From Cryptomeria japonica (lineage: Eukaryota; Streptophyta; Pinopsida; Cupressales; Cupressaceae), in NCBI RefSeq assembly GCF_030272615.1, contig NW_026729318.1:38001-102000 (forward strand): 64,000 nt of DNA, read 5' to 3'. The position numbers were made by a program, and so were the translations under genes. Positions within the stretch are counted from its first letter, which is position 1. Every line of letters starts with the position of its first letter. Below the pieces are notes generated by a model, which saw only the letters and a list, made by a program, of their open reading frames with translations, was not told the origin of the DNA and did not search any database. Shown here piece by piece: positions 33,901-45,419 of the stretch.

Positions 33901-34545
33901 GGTCACTAAAACTTAGTGGGGAGAGAAGGTAGGGGACTTTCTTACAAAAATCAGGGTTCATGAGGTAGATTTGTGTGAATGGAAAGAGGTGGAAAATCTT
34001 CCCTTGACAGCACATCACAAAGACCTATTGAAGAACATCATGCAGGAGTACACACCCACGTTATCCAATAAGGAAGATACTCTTCGATGGTGTGGATCAA
34101 AATCGGGGCAGTACTCGGTCAAGATTGGCTACAACATTTTAGAAAAATTGGAAGAAAGAAAGGACAGGCCAGCTAAACTTTTATGGAGCTCCCCCATCCT
34201 CCCAAAAGCAGGCACTTTCTCTTGGTTGGTTCTGAAAAAACACATCCTGACAGGGGAAAGATTGTGTAGATTGGGCTTCCTGGGCCCGTTTAGATGTGTA
34301 ATGTGCAAGAAGGTAGAAGAATCTTTGGATCACCTACTTCTACAATGTGAGGAAGCGTAGAAGGTATGGAGCTTCCTTTTAGGGAAGCTGTGATGGGCTG
34401 TCCCTTTACCTAATTCAATTTTTGACCTTTTCTCCAACTGGAATCTACCTAGCCGCAGGTCGGTTTTCTCTAGTTTATGGCTACTAGCCCCCTCCCTCGT
34501 TGTATGGGAGACCTGGAAGGAGAGAAATAGGAGGATTTTTCAAGG

Positions 34546-35016
34546 TGTGAGATTTCACCAAGATCAAGAGGCAATGGAAAGCACAAATAAGAGAGACAAA
34601 ATAGATGATAGGAATAAACTGTATTCTATCAAGATGCAAAATATGATCAACTGGATCATTACAAGATATAGATTGATTTCTCGTGATTGTCCGTTCAAAC
34701 AATGTAGATGAGCCTTCTTATATAGGAAAGGCTATATGGATATGTGAGCACACAAACATGACATGTGGCTCAATAAGAAACAAGGGTAGGTAGGAGGAAT
34801 AATATAATATTCCACATAAGGTGGATCACCCACTGAATGTGGAGTGTAACAACAAGATCAACACCATAAAAGGTGGCAATTGTCCTACACACACTATCCC
34901 ATTATTGGCACAAACACCCAAGTGTCTCATACCCAAACTACTATGAAATACATGTACCTAAGTAAACTTAAGTAAAGTGTAATAATATCCATGATGAATA
35001 ATTATTTACACCAACA
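34546..35016 (-). mobile_element. solo LTR, 471 bp, inserted in LINE-2
   Basis: The plus strand begins TGTGAGATTTCACC and ends TTTACACCAACA, flanked by CAAGG at 34541-34545 and 35017-35021. Removing it with one CAAGG restores an open ORF2 frame (RRIFQG continuing into KEEPVGSLLSRVE). On the minus strand it reads TGTTGGTGTAAATAATTATT, a typical plant Copia LTR start, with a TATA box in the middle. Confidence 0.88.
34713..34724 (-). promoter_or_regulatory. TATA box of the solo LTR
   Basis: The minus strand reads TATATAAGAAGG about 290 bp after the LTR start. This is the expected place for the LTR promoter, with transcription leaving toward lower coordinates. Confidence 0.5.
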
Positions 35017-36063
35017 CAAGGAAAAGAAGAACCAGTGGGGAGCTTGTTGTCAAGGGTAGAAAGAGCAATAGCTGAAGCTATATCAGTGGCAGCTAGGAAC
35101 CATAATCTAGCAAAACACCCTTACACTAATGAAGACAGAGACATTCAAGTAAATTGGCCTCTTGTGAATTGCCAACCCATTAATGGGTCCCTGAGGGATA
35201 ATCCCACATTAGAAAAGGGGGAGGTCACATGGGAGCCGCCTAGCAAGGAATGGATAAAAATAAATTTCGAAGGGGCATCTAGAGGAAACCCAGGAACCTC
35301 AGGTGTGGGGGTAGTGGTGAGAAATGACAAAGGGTCTATCCTCTTCAAAGGAGCATATTGTCTATAGGATGGAACGAATAATGAAGCGGAGGCCCAGGCG
35401 GCACTTCTGGCAACTGAGTTCGCCTAAAATATGAAAGTCCAACGGTTGCATCTGGAAGGAGACTCCCAGGTGATCATCAATGCAATCACTAAAGGCAACA
35501 CTCCATCCTGGAAATTATCTTGTTGGGTGGCGATCATACGAGAGAAACTCAAATCCTTTGAGGAATTTCGGGTATCCCACATCAGGCGAGGTGCAAACGT
35601 AGTGGCAGATCTACTATCCAACATCGGATGCGACATGAATAGCCAAATGGCCAAGTGGTGGAAGGGAGATGGCAGATTGTGGAAGTGGTCTTAATTGCAG
35701 TCCTAGAAATATGAAGCCAACAACATGTAGGCAAGAAGCTCGAAATGACAAGTACACCTCATTCATCGGCAGTTGCAATTAAAGTGGCAATTGTCGAGTG
35801 CAGATAGTACCTTTTAGAGATGATGACAGAGTGCAGCAAATCTGCTGTAAAATTTTACTTCCTTTATGTCATCACGCCTACATTTATTACCTGCCTCAAA
35901 CGACGATGGAGGAATTTCATTCCTTTGGTTTGTGAGCTGGTTATTGAATTTGTATTTAGTTTGATTGATAAATGTTTTAATGTCATTTAGATTGTAGAGG
36001 CTAGAGAAAATAATTTTTGCAGGTTTAATGGAAGCAAACTTCACTTTGTGAATTGAGAAGAAG

Positions 36064-36717
36064 TTGGTTCCATTCCTGGGGATGGTATCGGAGAACAGGA
36101 TGCAGGGGCTCTTCAGATACAAAGAGGAGAAATTGTGGAATGCGGCATGCCTGATTCTAGGAGAGGAGGTGTTGCATATCCATTTTCGCTATCGGATGAA
36201 CATGGAAGTGTATTCCCTGATCATGGCATGGGCATGCGAGTTTGAGCCAGAGGTGGAGAAAATCAAACTCACTCTGACAAAATTGATAGATGGGGAGTAC
36301 CTAATCAATCTCAACTCCATTCTGGAGTGGGTAGTTCCTCAGACAGGCATTCACATTAGGGAGGGAGATGATAATGACGAGCTACTGCCGTTTGTTAGAG
36401 GACCAAAAAATCACATAAAGGAACAAAGTCGGGAACAAGCTCGCATTGGTTGGGAAGTCATGAAGCTCTGTGTCAAACTCATTAGGACGAATGAAGTATT
36501 GAACGCCCTAAAGGTGGTGGCACGGATGGAGGTCGGGAGAGATCTGTGAGATAGGTTCAAGGAAGGGCGAGTGGTCCAATTGCTAGCAAGCCTAGAAGGA
36601 GACCCCGATTTTGGATGCTTGGAATGCATTCTAAAGATGAAAAGCGAAGCTACAAAGGGCAAAGCTTTGGCTGACATTGCGGACAAAGAGAAGGTGAACC
36701 AGAGCGAGAGTGAGTGA
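36064..36717 (+). pseudogene. LINE-2 downstream ORF3, unknown protein
   Basis: An open frame about 360 bp after the RNase H stop and within the element. It encodes about 217 residues, with one in-frame TGA (36547-36549) in the context GRDL*DRFKEGR, where Trp or Arg is likely. The first ATG in frame is 36082 (MVSENRMQGLF). The sequence is alpha-helical and charged, with EEKLWNAACLILGEEVLHIH near the start, VLNALKVVARMEV in the middle and a Lys/Glu-rich end. I do not recognise a family. The helix containing ALKVVARM is loosely like EALKAVERL of LINE-1 ORF3, too weak to claim homology. A protein-like composition over 650 bp suggests real former coding sequence. Confidence 0.5.
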
Positions 36718-36965
36718 GTGGCCATTGGGCCATTATTTTTTCCACTTTCCTCCAATATACTGTTTTGAATAGACTTTTTAGTCATGTCTGTAATATTTTG
36801 GTCCATAGATGCACAAAACTGGTTCTTTCTTGGTTTGTTTTCAAATATTTTTCAGAGTAGGTCATGACTGTGAATATTTTGGGCCGATGTTTACGTCTTT
36901 TAGCTTGGCCTTGGATGTTTTGTTGTACACTTTTATTTCTGAATTAATATACTACAAAATTACCG

Positions 36966-37779
36966 ATCAAAAAATATATATATAAATTAAATCTAAAATT
37001 TAATTTAAAATCTTTTCGACTAGTGAATTTTTCTTACTAATGTTTTGATTAATTATAAGATAAATTTATTTAAAAAAATGCAAAGATAACAAATTTATAA
37101 ATAATATAAAATAAATATATTTATTTTGAAATATAAAAATAAATAAATGAAATGTATATAATTTACTATTTTTAAGTACAAAAACATATTATAAATGACA
37201 CAAAACAAAATATTAAATATTTAAATATTTTCTATACAAAACTTTTAACTGTTAAAAATTTACTCTAAATATATAAAATCTTCTTAGACCAAGGGAAATT
37301 TTAGTTTCAATAGTGAAATGAGATGCATAAAAAAATCTCTTAGGATAAGGGAAATTTTAGATTGAATAGTGAAAAAAATAGACCAACCTTAATCAGTGCA
37401 GATTTATTGGTACCTTTGAGCAATCCAGAGCCACAACAACTAGCAGTCCAGGCCACAACAAATAACTTTGGCTGGAGCTTTGCTTAGCAAATTATAGTAA
37501 ACATGCAAGATATAGACCATAAATTATTTTGAATTCATCATGTTCATAGAAATTTAGAACATAAAAAAGTATCGAGGTATGTAGAGACTTCAAAAACGAA
37601 CATCTCCACTGGATTATTCTGCAGCAGAGTGAACTTGCAGATAGCAAATATAGTTCTCAACCAAAAAATATTGGCAAAAAATATTATGAAATGGCCTCAG
37701 AAAGAAGCGGGAATTTTGTGGGCAGTTGAACGCATTTATTTAGACTTAATGCACAAGATTTTGCAAGATGTTTGAAATC
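36966..37779. other. unassigned AT-rich DNA
   Basis: Very AT-rich until about 37400, then more mixed sequence. AATTTTAG-type blocks repeat once at 37285-37370 (two copies of a CTTAG...GGGAAATTTTAG motif about 55 bp apart). No gene supported. Confidence 0.55.
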
Positions 37780-37960
37780 TACCGTGTCAGCGTTTTGGAG
37801 GCGCTACTTGCTGGTCCGGGGAAGTCCGCAGAGGAATTCAGCATCAGAGGACTTTTCAACTGAGTCAGCGAACAACCGGTACACCATACCATGGAGGGGT
37901 ATGCAGCATGCCCATGGCACGACAATGGATGGGTAGCCGTTTTCCTGGTTGGGTAGGTAG
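37780..37960 (+). repeat. dispersed repeat, partner of 640-945
   Basis: This is the inverted partner of the repeat at 640-945, without the 164-bp insertion, so it serves as the empty site. It lies upstream of the PPR pseudogene, but nothing links them functionally. Confidence 0.55.
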
Positions 37961-37973
37961 TGTTTTCATGGAG

Positions 37974-38376
37974 GGGGCTTTCTAAAAAATAGAGCAGGAG
38001 TTGTTGAGATTTTTTAGGATTTTTCTAAAGAAAATGGTCTCAATGTGTAGCACAATTCTGCTTAAAAGATTAACCCCCTAAATTGAAGAAAGCTAGTGGT
38101 CCCATGAACAGCTGTGGAAAATGAAATAATCTGGTTTTTCTATTTTCCCTCTAAAATTTTTGGTGGAACTCATCTCAACTCTTTTCTGATTTCTAAGTGG
38201 CAAATAAAATTCCTAAGCTGGTGGGGCAATTTTTAATCCCACCCCATTTTCACCCGCTTAAAAATGGAAGCATAAAAAGTAGGAGCTTCGAGCATGTTCC
38301 AAATAATCCTGTAGCCCAAACAGAAAATCTTCATGGGACTGCCTCTTCCTTAAAAATAGAGTTTAAGCCTCTCCCA
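37974..38376 (+). repeat. about 400-bp dispersed repeat, copy A
   Basis: It starts CATGGAGGGGGCTTTCTAAA and ends with CATGGGACTGCCTCTTCCTT plus a TAGAGTTTAAGCC block; a CTAGTGGTCCCATGAA block lies in the middle. The same three blocks occur in the same order on the minus strand at 49013-48718 with unrelated spacing in between. The two end blocks resemble each other as direct repeats. Class unknown, possibly a non-autonomous DNA element. Confidence 0.5.
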
Positions 38377-38385
38377 TAGAACCCC

Positions 38386-39215
38386 TACCTTACTGTATTC
38401 GGAAATGAAAATGCTTTGGTAGACATGTATGCAAAATGTAGATGCAAAGACAAGACATGTGAACTGCTTGGTTGAATGCCTCAAAACTCTCATGGTATGT
38501 TACAATTGCAGGATATGCAGAAAATGGGTTTGTTGAAAAGGATTTAGAAACTTTCAAGAAAATGCAATCTACAGGCATATCAACCCTTGCCAGCGTCCTC
38601 ACTGCCTGTGCCAAAACGGGAGCTTTGGAACAGGTTACATGTACTTCATATGTTGTAGTTGCGACTGCCCTAGTAGACATGTTTGCAAAATGTGGAAGCA
38701 CCGAAAATGTATGCGAACTTTTTGACAATGTGCCTCAAAGAAATTTGTTCTCACTGAATTGCATGGTTGTAGGATCTGAACTAAATAGATTTGTTTACGA
38801 AGATTTATAAACTTCCAGAAGTATTTGAAATTGATAGCCGCGAACCTAGTTATATTCTCTCTGCCTGTGGCAAATTACATTATGGACATCCATCAACAAA
38901 TAATGAAAGGGGCATTGTTGTCAAATATTATAGTTTTGAAATTCTCTGATGGGCATGTTTGGAAAATGTGAAAGAATAGAAAAGGTTTGTGAATTGTTTA
39001 AGCCTCAAAGAAATGTGGGCTCATGAAATTAAGATATTTTCCAGATATGCATGAAATGGGTTTTGGAAGGATGCTCTCAAAATGTTTGAATTAGTGAAGT
39101 ACTCTAGAACATATCATAACATTATAAGCTTTGCTTGTGTTCTATGTGCATGTTGCCATTCTGGTTTAGTGGATGAGGGTTGTATATATTCTAATCATAC
39201 AAGTAACCCTTATCA
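38386..39215 (+). pseudogene. PPR-protein pseudogene fragment, copy A
   Basis: Plant pentatricopeptide (PLS-type) repeats are readable: ALVDMYAKC near 38420, then SWYVTIAGYAENGFVEKDLE, LASVLTACAKTGALEQ, ALVDMFAKCGSTENVCELFD, ending at a stop at 38808. A decayed continuation to about 39175 shows DALKMFELVKYSR and VLCACCHSGLVDEGCIY, the usual final L and S repeats. Frames are broken by several stops and indels. PPR proteins bind organellar RNA; this piece holds only a few repeats with no start or organelle signal, so it is a remnant. A second copy lies in inverted orientation at 49306-49850. Confidence 0.8.
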
Positions 39216-39270
39216 CATTATCCTACAACTTATCGTTGTGTGCATATTTGAGCTTCTCAGTTTAACCTGA

Positions 39271-40547
39271 GTATTTTGAGGACATCGTAAATTTTTTTAT
39301 TAAGATGTGGTAGTTGTGTGGATTATATTTTTTGTGCCTGGTTACATATGACTATAGGCTTAAGAGAATTTACAAAGACATTTTTTTGTTTGGATCTTAA
39401 AAGTGTTATGAGTTATTATACAAATGTGGAAAGATGGCGTGAGGTTTAAATGGTAAAGAGATTAATAAATAATAAAGAAATTAAAAAGATCTCTAGATAT
39501 AGTTAAATTGAAGGCTATAAAATGGAGTGTGTTTTTTATGTAGGGTATAGATCACATTTACAAACATAAGAGATCTATGTAAAGTTGAAGCGATTGACTT
39601 GAAAGATGAAAACAATAGGGCATTCCCCAAATTCAACACTTATTTGGTGATGTGAAAAAGTAGGGAAAATAATTATTTCTTTGCCACCATAATGAAAAGT
39701 TGGCAATTACTTTTGGTTCGTTAGGTGTACCCCAAGAACAACTATTATAGTTTTTAAGAGTCTTCGATATGTGTTGATCACCAATTTTTTCCATCATTTT
39801 AAATAGGTAGAATTTTCTTGTGGAGATTATTGGTAATGCTAAATGAAGCTATTTGAAATATAGACTCGCATTGTAAAAATGTGCACTATATCACACCTAT
39901 AATAATGAAGGAACAATATTCTATTCTCCGAAAAGTAAAAAATTAGTTTTGTTTTAGTTTTGGATGCTTGACAATCTAGAATATGATATTGGCTTTATAA
40001 AATTAGATACATAGAGTGTATATACACTATTTGGGTATTTGTCAAAAATGTCTTTTATGATAACATGGATATTTAATAGAATATTTTCAAACTCCTACAT
40101 ATGTATGAAATGAACAGTTGGATCCTAACATGGATAAAATAATTACACTTTCTATTTTGTATAGTTCTTTTTCTTGGATTAATTGTCGGACTGGGACATC
40201 ACAAATCAATTAAAGGTGCAATAAGTTCATAAGACATGGAAATGTAATTGATTGACTGACTAACTAGGAGAATCTAATCATATATGATAGTGTCTAAAGG
40301 GTGCATGTCTATCTTCTTGGTTACTTGAAACACCATCAAATTCGATAACATTGTAAATAATCATCTCTCTACCTATTATGGTAGGATATAATGAATGAAT
40401 AATCTTCGAATGTTGGTTATCTCTTTATAAAAAAATTGATATGATAACTCTCGTCTACCTTAGTGGCAACCCCTTTTTTCTATTTGACAATATTTGGACA
40501 ACCTATTATCATCATTATTTCTGTAGCTAGGATTTGTATTATAAATG
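39271..40547. other. unassigned AT-rich DNA
   Basis: No supported gene, RNA or element boundary between the PPR remnant and the next solo LTR. Confidence 0.55.
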
Positions 40548-40552
40548 TGACT

Positions 40553-42277
40553 TGTTGGACACAATGGATCATTGAGAGGGGGGTGAATCAGTGATTTAAA
40601 AACTTTTCCTTCAACAAGGAGATAACGGTAATATATAAAACAAAGTGAGTGCTAACTGATATCTCAACCAGTGCAAACAGGGTGTGTGAAAGGACTTGCT
40701 AAAACATTAACATAACACATGTACAAGAATGCATCACACAACACAAGATATATACGAGGAAACCCCAATGTGGGAAAAATCTCGGTGAGAATAGCTGCTG
40801 GAGATCTTCTGTTCCAATCCAACCTCACAATGAATCTCTAATTATAATATTTAGGCCACCAACCTAAGGAGCACCAACCCCTGCACAATTTATAGGCTAC
40901 AACCTAAAGGAGCTACAACCCCTTCACTAAGCTCCAACTTAGTGAAAAAAAATATAAAACTCAGTTATACAAATGAAATCATTGTTGCAAATAAAGTTTT
41001 ATAGCCTTACAATATTCTACTCTGTCGCTTTCAACCTTATCGGTCTGTATTCTGTCCGCCCACTCTGCAACTTGGCTTTGCTGATAACTTTTCTAAGTCC
41101 CCTCTCACAATGTCTTTTCTCCTCAACTCCCACTTGATCACTCTTTATCAGATACCGCTTTTCCTAGCCTGTCACCTCTGTTTTCTATGCTCACTCCATC
41201 GATTTGTTCCTTACACTGGTTTATCCCGCTTCTCCTTACCAGTCTAGTCTTCACTCATAAACACTTCAAGTTTTTATTCCTTCGACTCAAACAAAAATTT
41301 CACACTTGCCTTCACTCTACAATAGAAACCATCACAGTCTCAAGTCATCATATTTAAACTTGATCTTTCCCACCAAGAATCAATTCAAACTGAGGGTGGT
41401 TAGGGTTTCCTTCACCCGACTAAATCTGCATCAGATCCGATCCAATCTGCCTTGAATCAATCACCTGTACTTGAGGAGTGCATCTGTACGCGTTTTCCAT
41501 TATCCAATGCATGTTTGCTAAAGATAGCAATCCCAACCATGATCCTCGGCCTTGAAATCTGTCAACTTATTTATGACCTAGTTGTTTCCTTCTCGAGGTC
41601 TTCTTGCAGTCTAATTTCATTGCTTCAATCCAGGCGCTAACAATTCCCTGATCTTTCTCTGTCACTCTTTCTTCCTCAAGCCGCATCAAACTATTATCAT
41701 CCCGTGATTTTTGGTTTTTTCATTAATGTCGACTTAGTTGTTTCAACAACCATTTCGATGGAAACTTCACCAACCTTTTCATGCTTTCCACCTTAGCTCC
41801 ACATGGCATCACATCGGTCATACCCTCAGCTCACTGACACAAGGTCAGTTTACACTTGAACATTCAACAAACTCATACCGATACAAGCCCTTACCGGTGA
41901 GACCTTCTCCTCTTTCTAAACAGTAGTGCACACTACACCAGTAGCAAATCTTCTTCTCCAGTGGTTTGTGATCATTTTAACATTCTGCCTCTTCATCATA
42001 AATAGGAAGACAACCTCCAAACTGGTTTATGCTCTACCGATTATCACTCAACATGCTAACATACACATGCATCTCACCTCATACTGGTGAAGTCACTTAT
42101 AGTCTCAATAACTACTTGTCTTCCACCATACCGGGTGACAAGCCTTCATGTTAATCTTCTCAATACCTTATTTTTCTTTCACCATACTGGTTCACTCTTC
42201 TTTACACCAGAGGACATACCTCTATTGGTAGCCTGCCTACAATACCAGCAGACATCAATGACAACTCAATGCCAACA
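40553..42277 (-). mobile_element. solo Copia-type LTR, 1725 bp
   Basis: It begins TGTTGGACACAATGG and ends CAATGCCAACA. The flanking 5-mers are TGACT (40548-40552) and AGACT (42278-42282), one mismatch. It has the same layout as the solo LTR at 15720: a GAGAGGGGGGTGAATCAGTG block near the left end, ACCAACC..AAGGAGCACCAA units, and the CCC/GGG hairpin-like motif. No internal region is attached. Confidence 0.82.
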
Positions 42278-42282
42278 AGACT

Positions 42283-45200
42283 GATGTTGAATCTATTATG
42301 GTTTTTAAAATAACTTTGAACTTTTAACATTATCACATACATAGATAATAAGGGTTTAAGGATAGGAGAACCCTCCTTGATTGTCAAATTGATCTAATAA
42401 CACAATTTCCTCTATGGCACTTTGACTATAGAATTTTTATTAATACCCCCTTGGTAGTAAAGACATGATGAGCACCCTAAATTAATATTTAGAATGGGAC
42501 ATGATAGTGTCCACAAAGTTTGATGAAATTATAAGGTCATATAGATAACATTATAGTATCACAACATTGGTGTGAATATTCTTATGACATATTGTACTAT
42601 TCCTTTTTAGGAACATTGTTTATGATTACACAATGAAGTATTTCATCAGGTCATATAGGCAACCTTTTACTAGATCACAAGATTGGTTTGATTATTCTTA
42701 TAACCATAGTGTACTAGTCCTTTTAGGATTATTGTTTATGATTACACAATAAAGTGTAGTAATAACTATGGAAAATTGTTATATTGTAAAAATTATACCA
42801 TACCTTAAGGATAGCCCACATTATATGTTGGAATTTTTTTTATATATAAATATATTCTCCCATACTATGATAGTCTTTAGGAATAAAATATTGAGACCTT
42901 GATGAAAATGCTTCAATGGTATGCGATTATTAATACATAAAAATTATTTTCCTATGGATTCAACTATGTGCTTTCATTATGATCATAATTCTCTCTTTAA
43001 GGACAACCACGGAGGTAATGATGATTATAAATCTTTTTAGAGGTCAATGCTAGAGCTTGAGAGTAGCATGGTCCCAAGTGCCATGATTATCATTATTATT
43101 CATGATGAAAATTTTCCCTTTTAAGGTAAGAGATTATAATAGTTCCACATTATGTTTTTATTTGTATTGAATATTATTGGTTAATGTGATTATTTTGACT
43201 TTAGAAGACCCATATAACACTCTGACTCGTCCTCCAAAGCTTATTTAGACCAAACGAGCATAATCCAAACAAGATAGATCAACCAGAACAATTAAGACTC
43301 AACACAACAGAGCATGCCAATCATATACCAACATAAATAACTTGCAACACAAAAGTGTAACACTTGAAAGTTGAACTAGAATATTACACAAACCAAATGA
43401 ACATGTCCTTCTGAACCACAACCCTTGAATCCACATATTGGGAAACCACCAAGTAATTTGGACCAATTTGACAGATAGCCTTACTGTTAGAAAATAACAA
43501 CTTGACTAACCTCATCATCTAAGAAATCAAAGGACTTGCACACATGATAGTACATCATTCACAAAAATAAACATTGTATTTAAATTAGCACATCACGACC
43601 TTCATATTCCAAAGAAAATCAAAATATTCTTCCACTCAGACTTTAAATACTCTTTCCTGCATATTGAGACTTCTTCTACTGAAACCTTTTGGAAATACCT
43701 TATGTATGCACAATCCAACTTCTTTTCTTGTAATATTCATCAAGGTGGTTTTATATTAATCAATGAGAGAAGTCTTAACTACCTCTTGACAATTCTTAGT
43801 GTCAATAATGATCCTACGGATACCATAAAAATTATTATAAAGGTGTCTTATCCCTTGTGATTCTATTAGGGTAGCCTAAAAAAATCATCAATCATTAGTC
43901 ATTATATAGTTCATCTCATGCCTATATGTTTCATAATGTTACTACATGTGAATAATTATTTTGGATGATAACTTTATGAACTAACTAAGCAACCTCTATT
44001 GTGTTGTTTTATTTCTTAGGTTAATGCTATCTTATTGTTGTTACATAGTAGCCTTAGGATGTCATTTATTGTTGATAAGATGGTTTTTCTCAAATGATGT
44101 TGACTATTTTGCCTAGTTTCATAAAATATCTCTATTTCTCATCAGACTATAACCCTCTTCATAATTATTTTTACACTTTATAATCATAGAGTTGGTAAGG
44201 AAGAGATAACTCACTATCTAGAGTTTGTTGAAAGTACTTTCAAGGTTTTTTTCAATTACTATGAGAGTTAAATGTTAAGCACCAAATAAAACAATCATCT
44301 TTGGTATGTAGGACTCTCATGTAGAATGATGAACAATTGTATTTCTCTCTACAACCATACGTACACCCTAATAGTGAAATGCTAACTAATACAAAATAAG
44401 CTTCTTTATGAATTCAATGAATTTCTTGAATCTAAGCAATGGAGTTGACCTTTAAATAATAAATTCCAACTACATAAATAAAATTAAATGTATTCTATAG
44501 ATTATAAGTGCATCCATCTTTAAAAATAAACCACTATACTAAAATAAATCGCAATTATTTTTTTAGGAATGTCACAAAAAGTAACTCTTGTAAATGTGTC
44601 CTTGCCCATTGTTGAACAAGTATGTATTTACAACTTATTTTATATTAATTTCCTAATATGTTAGGACACATTTATCAAGATTTACATGTAGAAATAAATG
44701 GTTTTCATAACTATGGTCCTTCTTTAGCATTGAGATTCAAAATGAGGATTTAAATCATTACTTAGTTAACTATAATGTTAAAATACAACAAGTAATGATG
44801 TTTTAAGAATGCAAATCCACATTCAAACACTTATTATGCATATACAAAATATACTTTTTTCTTTGTGATAACTATAGGGGGTTTGATATTGTTGGACCTT
44901 GTAATAGATGTTGCACACCAAAAAAATTCGTCATATAATTTTTACAAGGGTTATGGATCCAACTTACTTGACAATTGTAGCCTTATTATGATAGCTAGGT
45001 GAGGATTTTTTAAAACATAGAAAACCATTGATTCCAGCCTCGAGTATTAAAAAACTATAAGGCAATTAGTCATCTACTAAAGGGAATCTAATGGTGTATT
45101 CAAGATATGCCATATATCCAACAATACTTATTCAATCTTCCATTCTAAACTAACTTCTTTGCATCCCTTAAATTTAAACTCTTGGCACTAAATATTATTT

Positions 45201-45410
45201 TGATGAATAATTAAGGGCTTTCGAGCTTCAAGGAGGGTTTTAAATATTGTAGATACTCCAAAAAAACTTCCAATACATTTCCAAGACTATTTAATGGTTT
45301 CATGAGAGCTTTAATGGGTAAATAACATGTAGAACACTTAGAGACTTTTATAATATATAAATGATAATAACATAGTTTAAAAACTCTCATTTAAGCACTC
45401 AAATTGATAT
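42283..45410. other. unassigned AT-rich DNA
   Basis: Apart from a two-unit repeat at 42535-42757, nothing nameable was found. Short frames here lack domains on either strand. Confidence 0.5.
42535..42757. repeat. two diverged units of about 112 bp
   Basis: Both units run from GGTCATATAG through TGTACTA.TCCTTTT to TGTTTATGATTACACAAT. They are imperfect and non-coding. Confidence 0.65.
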
Positions 45411-45419
45411 TTATAGTGA

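Larger units (their letters stand above)
30992..35694 (+). pseudogene. LINE-2 ORF2: endonuclease, reverse transcriptase, RNase H
   Basis: Starts MKILTWNVRGCNAPDKRR, with a TGA soon after. Endonuclease motifs: TWNVRG, LQETKM, INIYG, WGDFNAIL, SSDHLPV. Reverse transcriptase: GYKASGPDGF, LALIPKVEH, FRPILLCNTIYKV, EEQSGFVPGRS, LIKLDIRKAYDMVD, and FADDTLLCG in a shifted frame near 33080. The zinc-binding RVT region (AGTFSWLVLKKHILTG, CVMCKK, HLLLQCEE) follows, then RNase H with KINFEGASRGNPG, where Glu replaces the first catalytic Asp, then GDSQVI and VADLLSN. Stops at about 31056, 31742, 31982, 32042, 32328, 32343, 32421 and 32540 all fit C-to-T or G-to-A changes in Arg, Trp or Gln codons. A frameshift lies near 32930. 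It is interrupted by the solo LTR at 34546-35016 and is non-functional. Confidence 0.9.
29350..36965 (+). mobile_element. LINE-2, L1-type retrotransposon with extra 3' ORF
   Basis: About 7.6 kb. ORF1 (to 30995) has a DUF4283-type domain and zinc knuckle, ORF2 (30992-35694) has endonuclease, reverse transcriptase and RNase H, and a further frame (36064-36717) follows. The 3' end is near 36965, after a TACCGATCAAAAAA tail. It is distinct in sequence from LINE-1 but has the same layout. A 471-bp solo LTR is inserted at 34546-35016. Many stops make it inactive. Confidence 0.85.

Noticed and set aside
38386-39215. Working PPR gene
   Set aside because: Only a few repeats, several frame breaks, no start region or targeting signal.
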